From Isochrysis galbana (lineage: Eukaryota > Haptophyta > Isochrysidales > Isochrysidaceae), in NCBI GenBank assembly GCA_018136815.1, contig CM030934.1, forward strand, positions 621,479-685,478: 64,000 nt of DNA, given 5' to 3'. The notes beneath the pieces are model-generated. The model was given only the letters and a program-made list of their open reading frames with translations, had not been told where the DNA came from and made no database searches. Positions 41,251-49,683 of this stretch are shown here, in pieces (within the stretch, counting starts at the first letter, position 1; each line of letters starts with the position of its first letter). Both the position numbers and the translations under genes were made by a program.

Positions 41251-41952
41251 CTGGCACTGTCAGAGAGAGGAGGGCCGCGAGGGCAGCCTCAACGCGGAGG
41301 CTCGTCAGCCACGCGTGGACGGCCGCGTCGGTGAGCTGGTCCTGGTTCTCGATGCCGAGTTCGAGTGAGGGCAAATCCTGCGAGGGGCGGGTCGGGATGG
41401 TCGGGGCGGGGTCTGTGGCAGCCAGGGTAGCCGCGTGCGCGCGCTGTGAGGAGCTGGGTGGGCTGCGCGGGCCATGATGCCAGAGGGTCAGGGGGTGGTC
41501 GGACTGTCGGCAGCCCGACACGGCGCTGCATCGGGCGGGAATCAAATGCCGAATGTAGCTTAGATATAAAGGAACCGATCCCCCCGCGGGCGCGACCGCC
41601 AAATCTTTACGGGTAGAGCGTGAGCGCGCGTGACGGAGGGGGGGAGAGGGGGGGAGAATCGCACCATTTCCTGGCTAAGATTTTCGTGGCGGCAGGTGGC
41701 CCCCCCTGAAGGTTTTTTATTGGGCCTTGCGCCACGGTCAAAAAATACAGCCCAACCCTTACTAATAGTTAAAAAGCCCCTGTTTGACCGCCCTAAAAGC
41801 AGAGAAAAAAGTTGTCGTTATGCCCACGCACGGCTAGCGGCTAGTCTTCGTTTAATTTTAAAATACTACTGCATACATAACTATGGACATTTGATCGCTC
41901 AATTCGACGGATGCCCCACAATTGACGGAACGACACCTGACACCTAATAGAC

Positions 41953-42205
41953 TTGCAAATCGCGGCGATCTTCGCTTCCTCGCCGCCGCCCCCATCGCCG
42001 CCGCCGCCCTCGCCGCCGCCGCCCTCGCCGCCGCCCCCATCGCCGCCGCCCCAATCGCCGCCGCCGGCCCATCGCCGCCGCCGCCGGCGACGACGATGGG
42101 GGCGGCGGGGAGGGCGGCGGCGGGGAGGGCCCTCCTCGCCGCCGAACGCCCCCGCCCTCTCCGCCCCCGCCCTCGCCGCCCCCCCTTCTCGCCGCCGCCG
42201 CCCGT
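41953..42205 (+). pseudogene. truncated (SPPPP)n tract with inverted segment
   Basis: A short SPPPP run (about 41970-42060) is followed by GGCGGCGGGGAGGGCGGCGG on the same strand, that is the repeat in opposite orientation (about 42086-42130), then C-rich sequence again. It abuts the left edge of the right duplicate. It looks like a fold-back or rearrangement scar of the repeat. Confidence 0.6.
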
Positions 42206-42456
42206 CGAAGAGTAATCTCACTTGGGTTCGTCCGCCCGCCGATATCACAGCTCTTGTCTCCTTACTGCTGGCCGACGTTCAATAGACGCCATTGCGTATG
42301 GAAGACCAGCTTCCTTGCCCTCGTCCGCCGCTTTCTTCCACTGGCTTTGGTGCCTCACATCTCACGATTGGCGAGCACCTCTCTCATGGGAGAGCATCGC
42401 TACCAACGCCACTCTCAGAACCACAAAGTCTCGCGCGGATGCTCTCGGCCATCCTG

Positions 42457-42470
42457 TATATAGATATATA
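42457..42470 (+). promoter_or_regulatory. TATA-like element of right (SPPPP)n gene
   Basis: TATATAGATATATA, 139 bp before ATG 42609, identical to the left copy. Confidence 0.45.
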
Positions 42471-42608
42471 GCCTTGACTTTCCTCACACTCGTACTCCCC
42501 ACTCCTACCTCGGCCCTTCTCTCGCGGCCACTCCGCAGAGAGTGTGCACCCAGGTAGATTCGAGGGCCCGCCCACACCCCTCGCGTTGCGCTACTGCCTG
42601 GGGAGGCC

Positions 42609-45600
42609 ATGGCGGTCGACCTGCTCCTCCTCGCACTGATGGTCTCGGCGCAGGTTTCGCCCTCGCCGCCGCCGCCCTCGCCGCCGCCACCCTCTCCTCC
42701 ACCGCCATCACCCCCTCCACCCTCTCCGCCCCCGCCGTCACCGCCCCCGCCCTCTCCGCCACCGCCCTCGCCGCCCCCACCCTCTCCGCCGCCTCCCTCT
42801 CCACCACCGCCTTCTCCGCCGCCACCCTCTCCGCCGCCGCCCTCGCCGCCCCCGCCCTCGCCGCCGCCACCCTCTCCTCCACCGCCATCCCCCCCCCCAC
42901 CCTCTCCGCCACCGCCGTCGCCACCACCGCCCTCTCCGCCCCCGCCTTCTCCGCCGCCGCCCTCGCCGCCACCCTCTCCGCCGCCGCCCTCGCCGCCCCC
43001 GCCCTCGCCGCCGCCACCCTCTCCGCCACCCCCATCACCCCCCCCACCCTCTCCGCCACCGCCCTCGCCACCGCCCCCGTCACCGCCACCGCCCTCTCCG
43101 CCGCCGCCCTCTCCGCCGCCTCCCTCTCCACCGCCGCCTTCTCCGCCGCCGCCCTCGCCGCCACCGCCCTCGCCGCCGCCACCCTCTCCGCCACCCCCAT
43201 CACCCCCCCACCCTCTCCGCCACCGCCGTCACCGCCGCCCCCGTCACCGCCACCGCCCTCTCCGCCGCCGCCCTCTCCGCCGCCTCCCTCTCCACCGCCG
43301 CCTTCTCCGCCGCCGCCCTCGCCGCCACCGCCCTCGCCGCCGCCACCCTCTCCTCCCCCCCCATCACCCCCCCACCCTCTCCGCCACCGCCGTCACCGCC
43401 GCCCCCGTCACCGCCACCGCCCTCTCCGCCGCCGCCCTCTCCGCCGCCGCCCTCGCCGCCACCGCCCTCGCCGCCGCCACCCTCGCCGCCGCCCTCGCCG
43501 CCGCCGCCTTCCCCGCCGCCGCCATCGCCGCCCCCACCCTCGCCGCCACCGCCCTCGCCGCCACCGCCCTCTCCGCCGCCGCCTTCTCCGCCGCCGCCCT
43601 CGCCGCCGCCGCCCTCTCCGCCACCGCCATCACCACCACCGCCATCGCCACCACCGCCATCGCCACCCCCGCCATCGCCACCCCCACCATCTCCGCCGCC
43701 ACCCTCTCCTCCACCGCCATCACCCCCCCCACCCTCTCCGCCACCGCCGTCACCACCGCCGCCCTCTCCGCCGCCGCCCTCTCCGCCGCCGCCCTCTCCG
43801 CCGCCACCCTCTCCGCCGCCGCCATCGCCGCCACCGCCTTCCCCGCCGCCCCCATCGCCGCCGCCCCCGTCGCCGCCGCCCCCATCACCGCCGCCCCCGT
43901 CGCCGCCGCCCCCATCGCCGCCGCCGCCCTCCCCGCCGCCGCCTTCCCCGCCGCCGCCCTCCCCGCCGCCGCCTTCCCCGCCGCCGCCATCCCCGCCGCC
44001 GCCATCCCCGCCGCCGCCATCCCCGCCGCCACCATCCCCGCCGCCGCCATCTCCGCCGCCTTCCCCGCCGCCGCCTTCGCCGCCGCCCCCGTCGCCGCCG
44101 CCCCCGTCGCCGCCGCCTCCGTCGCCGCCGCCCCCGTCGCCGCCGCCCCCGTCGCCGCCGCCGCCCTCGCCGCCGCCGCCCTCGCCGCCGCCGCCCTCGC
44201 CACCGCCGCCCTCCCCGCCGCCGCCCTCCCCGCCGCCGCCATCGCCGCCGCCGCCATCGCCGCCGCCGCCATCGCCGCCGCCGCCATCGCCGCCGCCACC
44301 ATCGCCGCCGCCCCCTCGCCGCCGCCCCCCTCGCCGCCGCCGCCCTCGCCGCCGCCACCATCGCCGCCGCCACCATCGCCGCCGCCACCATCGCCGCCGC
44401 CACCATCGCCGCCGCCACCATCACCGCCTCCACCATCGCCGCCGCCGCCATCGCCGCCGCCGCCATCGCCGCCGCCACCATCGCCGCCGCCGCCTTCCCC
44501 GCCGCCGCCATCGCCGCCGCCGCCTTCCCCGCCGCCGCCATCGCCGCCGCCGCCATCGCCGCCGCCGCCATCGCCGCCGCCGCCATCGCCGCCGCCGCCA
44601 TCGCCGCCGCCGCCATCCCCGCCGCCGCCATCGCCGCCGCCGCCATCGCCGCCGCCATCCCCGCCGCCGCCTTCCCCGCCGCCCCCATCGCCGCCGCCCC
44701 CATCGCCGCCGCCCCCATCGCCGCCGCCCCCATCGCCGCCGCCCCCATCGCCGCCGCCCCCATCGCCGCCGCCCCCCTCGCCGCCGCCGCCTTCCCCGCC
44801 GCCGCCCTCCCCGCCGCCGCCCTCCCCGCCGCCGCCCTCCCCGCCGCCGCCCTCCCCGCCGCCGCCCTCGCCGCCGCCGCCATCGCCGCCGCCGCCATCG
44901 CCGCCGCCCCCATCGCCGCCGCCCCCATCGCCGCCGCCCCCATCGCCGCCGCCCCCATCGCCGCCGCCCCCATCGCCGCCGCCCCCATCGCCGCCGCCCC
45001 CATCGCCGCCGCCCCCATCGCCGCCGCCCCCATCGCCGCCGCCCCCATCGCCGCCGCCCCCATCGCCGCCGCCACCCTCGCCGCCGCCACCCTCGCCGCC
45101 GCCCCCGTCGCCGCCGCCGCCCTCCCCGCCGCCCCCATCGCCGCCGCCCCCATCGCCGCCGCCCCCATCGCCGCCGCCCCCATCGCCGCCGCCCCCATCG
45201 CCGCCGCCGCCTTCCCCGCCGCCGCCCTCCCCGCCGCCGCCCTCCCCGCCGCCGCCCTCCCCGCCGCCGCCATCGCCGCCTCCGCCATCGCCGCCGCCAC
45301 CATCGCCGCCGCCGCCATCGCCGCCGCCACCCTCGCCGCCGCCACCCTCGCCGCCGCCACCCTCGCCGCCGCCACCCTCGCCGCCGCCATCGCCGCCGCC
45401 ACCCTCGCCGCCGCCACCCTCGCCGCCGCCACCGTCCCCACCCCCCTCGCCACCGCCTTCCCCGCCGCCTTGGTACGTTCAAGCTGGGCAAGTAACTGTA
45501 ATCATCGCTGCCGTCTTGTACGCATTCCGGTCGCTTCTCGACTTCCTCTTCCCTTCGAGTCCGCCAAGTCCACCACCAGTCTCGCGGCCGCCACCGATCT

Positions 45601-45905
45601 CTCCACCACCGTCACCCCCCCAACCGCCATGTATCGGCAGCCTTGCTGCGGGCCGTACGATTCGCAATGGGCCAATTGGTAACCAGTGGTGCTATAACCA
45701 GGGGGTCTCGGCCTCAGCTGTCGAAAGCCAGGCCGATCGTGAGAAGTGCGAAGGTGCATACCTTGACCCAGCCTTTCCTTTGTCAACCTCCGCCAACGAC
45801 TACGCCTACGACTGCTCGGGCGGTTGCAAGCTTTGCCAGTACGTCAAACAGGGGCTCTTCTACAAGTGCACGGCGTCGGACACAATCTACTACAACTGCG
45901 ATTAA
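42609..45905 (+). CDS. secreted (SPPPP)n hydroxyproline-rich-like glycoprotein, right copy
   Basis: Open frame of 1098 codons, predicted as a cell-wall or matrix protein. The signal-peptide-like N terminus ends at about residue 15 and SPPPP repeats follow. From about 43205 to 44310 this frame reads Arg/His-rich and then Ala-rich sequence, because single C losses near 43205 and 43370 shift the register; a third near 44310 restores SPPPP. The C terminus has a hydrophobic stretch (VTVIIAAVLYAFRSLLDFLF), a short SPP-rich stretch and a 90-residue domain with CIGS, QWCYN, REKCEG, DCSGGCKLC, FYKC and YNCD cysteines. Extensin/pherophorin-type proteins of algae have comparable Pro-rich rods. The C-terminal domain itself is not one I recognise. 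Internal frame changes may be real or homopolymer errors. Confidence 0.7.
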   Translation: MAVDLLLLALMVSAQVSPSPPPPSPPPPSPPPPSPPPPSPPPPSPPPPSPPPPSPPPPSPPPPSPPPPSPPPPSPPPPSPPPPSPPPPSPPPPSPPPPSPPPPSPPPPSPPPPSPPPPSPPPSPPPPSPPPPSPPPPSPPPPSPPPPSPPPPSPPPPSPPPPSPPPPSPPPPSPPPPSPPPPSPPPPSPPPPSPPPPSPPHPLRHRRHRRPRHRHRPLRRRPLRRLPLHRRLLRRRPRRHRPRRRHPLLPPHHPPTLSATAVTAAPVTATALSAAALSAAALAATALAAATLAAALAAAAFPAAAIAAPTLAATALAATALSAAAFSAAALAAAALSATAITTTAIATTAIATPAIATPTISAATLSSTAITPPTLSATAVTTAALSAAALSAAALSAATLSAAAIAATAFPAAPIAAAPVAAAPITAAPVAAAPIAAAALPAAAFPAAALPAAAFPAAAIPAAAIPAAAIPAATIPAAAISAAFPAAAFAAAPVAAAPVAAASVAAAPVAAAPVAAAALAAAALAAAALATAALPAAALPAAAIAAAAIAAAAIAAAAIAAATIAAAPSPPPPSPPPPSPPPPSPPPPSPPPPSPPPPSPPPPSPPPPSPPPPSPPPPSPPPPSPPPPSPPPPSPPPPSPPPPSPPPPSPPPPSPPPPSPPPPSPPPPSPPPPSPPPPSPPPSPPPPSPPPPSPPPPSPPPPSPPPPSPPPPSPPPPSPPPPSPPPPSPPPPSPPPPSPPPPSPPPPSPPPPSPPPPSPPPPSPPPPSPPPPSPPPPSPPPPSPPPPSPPPPSPPPPSPPPPSPPPPSPPPPSPPPPSPPPPSPPPPSPPPPSPPPPSPPPPSPPPPSPPPPSPPPPSPPPPSPPPPSPPPPSPPPPSPPPPSPPPPSPPPPSPPPPSPPPPSPPPPSPPPPSPPPPSPPPPSPPPSPPPPSPPPPSPPPPSPPPSPPPSPPPWYVQAGQVTVIIAAVLYAFRSLLDFLFPSSPPSPPPVSRPPPISPPPSPPQPPCIGSLAAGRTIRNGPIGNQWCYNQGVSASAVESQADREKCEGAYLDPAFPLSTSANDYAYDCSGGCKLCQYVKQGLFYKCTASDTIYYNCD

Positions 45906-46410
45906 GCTAATCCCTACACCTTCCTTTCATATGATCCTTCCCACTCTTTGACAATTGGAAGGGCCATTTTACTCGTGATGGGTCATGCCTCGAGCCGTAC
46001 GCCGTGCTTCTGGTTAACTCTTAGAATTGGTGGCTTCTGGTTATCTCTTTCTCGCGTCGATGCTCGGAGTCTATAAAGAGTAAGACTCTTGAGGATTCCA
46101 ACTAGATCTCAGTTCCAAATCATATTAGGGCGGCCAAACGGTTTATGGTTAAATTAAGGATAAGCGTTCGGGTGCATATTCCTACCGTGGCGCGATGGCC
46201 AACAAAATCAGGGGGCCATCATGATAATCTTCTCACCGAGAAATGGTGCGGTTCGACCGCGCTCTCTCCCTCTCCCCTTACATTGTCGCCACGGGCGGCC
46301 CCCCAACCCCTTTGGAGCCTGCCACGGCCCGTGGCCCCGGCCACACCACACAAGGCGGGGGGGGGGGGGACGGCGGAGGGGGGGGAGGAAAGCAGCTGCG
46401 GGAGGGGGGG

Positions 46411-46760
46411 GGAAACCACAACATTCACCCAACTCCCTCCCACATGCTCACGCATTTTTCCCGGCTTGGCCGGGGAAACACAGGAAACTGCGTAGGAGGG
46501 GGAAACTGCGGAGGGGGGGGGAACCACAACGTTCACCCAACTCCCTCCCTCCCACATTCACGTATTTTTCCCGGCTTGGCCGGGGAAACACAGGAAACTG
46601 CGTAGGAGGGGGCAACTGCGGAGGGCGGAGGGGGGGGGGGGGGGAGCCACAACATTCACCCAACTCCCTCCCACATTCACGTATTTTTCCCGGCTTGGCC
46701 GGGGAAACACAGGAGAAACTGCGGAGGAGGGGGGAGCTGCGGAGGCGGAGGGGGGGGCGA
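46411..46760 (+). repeat. about 115-bp minisatellite, 3 units, each with hairpin
   Basis: Units start near CCACAAC(A/G)TTCACCC at 46414, 46524 and 46651. Each holds a TTCCCGGC-TTG-GCCGGGGAA hairpin and ends in long G-runs. Length varies with the G-runs. 46080-46410 has no gene. Confidence 0.75.
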
Positions 46761-46887
46761 CGAGCTGCGGAGGGGGGGGAAACTGCAGGGGGGGGTGAAA
46801 TTATGCAGAATGGGGGGGGGGAAAGGGAATGCAGAGAGAGGGGGCCCGTTCTGTTACCTGCATTTCTTACCTTAGTTAGACGCGTGA

Positions 46888-47070
46888 ACAATTACCGTAA
46901 CGGTAACTCGAACTCGAATTTCGAGACGAATATCGGCGAACCTGGACTTGAAATAAAAAATTTTTCCAACTGGGAAGGTGCTGGTCCGAATTTTTTCTTC
47001 AGTGAAGGTGCAGGTGAAGGTGAGAGTGCAGGAACTGCAGGTGCAGGTGAAGACACGGTGAACGGGGCGC
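46888..47070 (+). repeat. dispersed repeat, related to 34.84, 35.74 and 56.49 kb
   Basis: The left part shares TTTCGAGACGAATATCGGCG with the 35.76-kb gypsy LTR. The right part (TTCCAACTGGGAAGGTGC..., GCAGGTGAAGACAC...) resembles 56508-56590. Probably an LTR fragment. Confidence 0.45.
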
Positions 47071-47510
47071 GCTGGGCGGCCAGTAGCCCGCCAAGGTGGC
47101 TGTTGATCGTGCTCGCGTGGGATTGCAAGTTGAGAGCCAAAATTGATCAAGTGGTGGGGCACACCACCCATGTTATCGGAAAAAATAAGCAGGCACCTGC
47201 ACTGCACGCACACTCCTTCACTCCAACTGCGGCATCGACGCCACATACAGCTGCGGAGCCCGCGCGCGCACATCAAATCCCGCGCGCACACACCCGTTCT
47301 ATTCAATACAAGATCCTCAAGCTGATTCATTCACTTATTTATGCGGACATGGGAAGCGCAGCAGCGGAAGTGCAGCCCTGCCTCAAGCACGCGGAAGACC
47401 ATGTCCAAGGCCTCGTCGTCGAGATCCGCATTGGACAGACGCACGGTGGAGTGGTTCGAGGATACACTGAAGGTACTCCACTCGATGCGCCCACGTCGAG
47501 TACAAGCTAC

Positions 47511-48188
47511 ATGAGGCGCGGTCGACGGTCGCCCTGGGAACACTTGGCCACACTCTACACCTCCCCGTTGATGACAGCGAGGGACACACACCTCCATTTC
47601 AAACACCTTACCCACAGACGGATAGGTACTTATAACCGCTTCGCAGATAGAGACAAAACGTGCCGCATGTGTAGGGCGGCATATGAGTCCTCCACTCACC
47701 TGGGCGAATGCCCGAGAATAGTCAAAATACTAGAGACGCTCGACAAACTCGCGCGATTTGTACCCAGGAATGATAGAAGCAGAGAGGAGGTCATCATCGA
47801 TAACCTTTTCATGCACCCCGGGGGCAAATCACCAAGATCACTTACCATACTATACACTCTAGCATGGAGATACATCATAACAGACTTCTACAGAATACAC
47901 TACGACGGTATCGAATTCTCAGAAGAATCGGTACTGATAAGAACATTGGACAGATACACAACACTAAGTAAGGCTCTACTATTTGCGAACACAACGGACT
48001 CGGCTAGGACCGCCCAAGCGGGCATGGGCAGACAGCCGAAAAAAAGGATCGACACGAACGATATACACCCGATATTCACCGTAGGAACAAGAGGCAACCT
48101 AGAACCTAGTCTAGAGATTCAAGCATTAACCAACTCGATGGGAGTGGCTTATATAATAGCCGGGGGACCCGAGACGGAACACTCCTAA
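47511..48188 (+). pseudogene. LINE-B polyprotein C terminus
   Basis: Homologous to the LINE-A C terminus but clearly a different family: LHFKHLTHRRIGTYNRFAD, the zinc knuckle CRMCRAAYESSTHLGEC and LAWRYIITDFYRIHYDG are recognisable, while the last 60 residues diverge. No RT or endonuclease domain remains, so it has no enzymatic role. The frame is open to the left of 47511 only through unrelated sequence. Confidence 0.8.
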
Positions 48189-48525
48189 GACGGACCCCAC
48201 CATGGCTAGGCGAACATGCACCACACACGGGGACGCACCAGCGATGGTCACGTGAGGAAAAGACGCAACAGCTCGGACTCCACCAGCCAAGGGACTACGC
48301 AAATACAAACAACAGGCCTGTCCGGAACCCGAACTCTGAACCAGGCCCAAGGTAGCGCACCTGGGCCGAACCCCGGATACCGACGACAAAGGAATGACGG
48401 GGGGAAGGGGAGGGGGTGGAGGAAAGGGAAAAGAAGGGCGATGTCAATAGAGATAGGTAGGGGAATGCCCTAGTTTAGTAGGTGTGTAGCCCAGAATCTT
48501 CAGATGTTTTTTTTCTAGATTCTAG
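47511..48525 (+). mobile_element. 5'-truncated LINE-B copy
   Basis: Coding part 47511-48188 plus a 3' UTR ending in TAGTAGGTGTGTAGCCCAG, AATCTTCAGATG and a T-run at about 48508-48516. The tail is shared with 6.76 and 26.18 kb. Everything upstream of the RT C-terminal part is missing; the exact 5' junction is not determined. Confidence 0.8.
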
Positions 48526-49683
48526 TTTCACGAGTGCCCCCCCCCCTTCCCCCCAGCGTTGCTTTACGCTTTACCTTTACCTGAAAGGAAGGTTGCTTTT
48601 TTCAGCGTCGTGAAGCCTGCAAGGAGAGGGCGTGCTGTTGCTGGGGTGCGCAGGGTCCGTGCGTGCACTGGAGGGGGGATAAGCATCGAGGGGAGGGGCT
48701 GAAAGTTGTATCCGATTAGCTTTAGCTTGAGGGTTTGGCTAGGATATAACATTGGCTTATTAGTATGTGTAGCTTGGCTATTTGTCGTTTTCGTTGCTTA
48801 TTTTGCCGCCAGCGTGCAGCCCTTCCGTTTGGCTGAGTCTCCATTATTTCCTCCGGCGGAGCGGCGCACTAACACGACACGTGCATACACATGAATCGAT
48901 CGACACAAATTTAGCACAGGAAAGACATGAAAACAAAGCTCTTATTGCCGTGGAGACCTATGATTGGATGCGCAAGAGAGCACATAGAGACCGAGCCGCT
49001 GCAACCGTGGAAAACTCAGCATGGACGTGCAAGAGGCTGCATAGCAAACACAAATTGCGCAAAGAGCACTGGTACTTGTTGCTGCACCTCGCTCGGACCA
49101 CACGAGGTCAACGTTGACTTCTACACCTCACTGAGTGGCGAGATCCTGAAAAGTCAGCGCGTCAGTTGCCAACCGAAAGCCAGCATTCCATACATTACAC
49201 CCTGGTGCACACGACTTGAGAAGGCGTAAAGCTAGGTCAGGACGTTCATCGGCAAGGGACCCCAGGAATCAACAGCTAGCACAGCGATTGCCAAGGGCCG
49301 TCGGCGCCGGACTGGGGATTGCTGCAAGAGGATCTTGCTTGCGGCGATGGAAGGCAACACCTGGCGAACGGCGTAGCACGCAGCCTCGACATGCGATACA
49401 TAGGCGAGGCCGGAGACGGAAATTCGTGAAATAGCAGCCGGCAAGGCTACTCACAAGACAGAGATTGGAGAGGGAAAACATGAACTGATATCGCAACCAA
49501 CGTGGTTGCAGGTCATCTTTTGCGACGGAGTAGCAATCCCCAAAGTGAAGAGCGTACGAAGTAGGTGAGTAGTGGTCGTAGCCAGTCGTGGGTTCCGGGC
49601 GCCATTTTTGTCTTGGCCTCAATCCCACGAACAACAGTTTCGATGTAATGGCTGCGCACGCGCCCTAGATGAGCGCACACACA
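48526..49683. other. no confident gene; one small Cys-containing ORF
   Basis: An ATG-started frame at 48927-49229 (+) encodes 100 residues with a TNCAKSTGTCCC stretch. It has no signal peptide or domain and overlaps another open frame, so it is not called. The right part may be the 3' UTR of the LamG gene. Confidence 0.3.

Larger units (their letters stand above)
35917..41602 (-). mobile_element. deleted Ty3/gypsy element interrupted by LINE-A
   Basis: Read from right to left: gag-like coding (to 40714), LINE-A insertion, more gag (37400-36956), then directly the integrase C terminus with chromodomain, and a polypurine tract and TG at 35918-35917 starting an LTR that runs leftward. Protease, RT, RNase H and the integrase catalytic core are missing, so an internal deletion joined gag to integrase near 36.9 kb. 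The LTR start (TGTTGTATCC) differs from that of the 1719 element although the preceding tract is alike, so it is a sister family. The right LTR was not found. Confidence 0.75.
42211..46075 (+). repeat. segmental duplication, right copy
   Basis: Direct repeat of 31941-34380, longer because the (SPPPP)n tract is about 1.4 kb longer. Flanking identities include promoter, signal peptide, C-terminal domain and about 120 bp after the stop. Confidence 0.9.
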
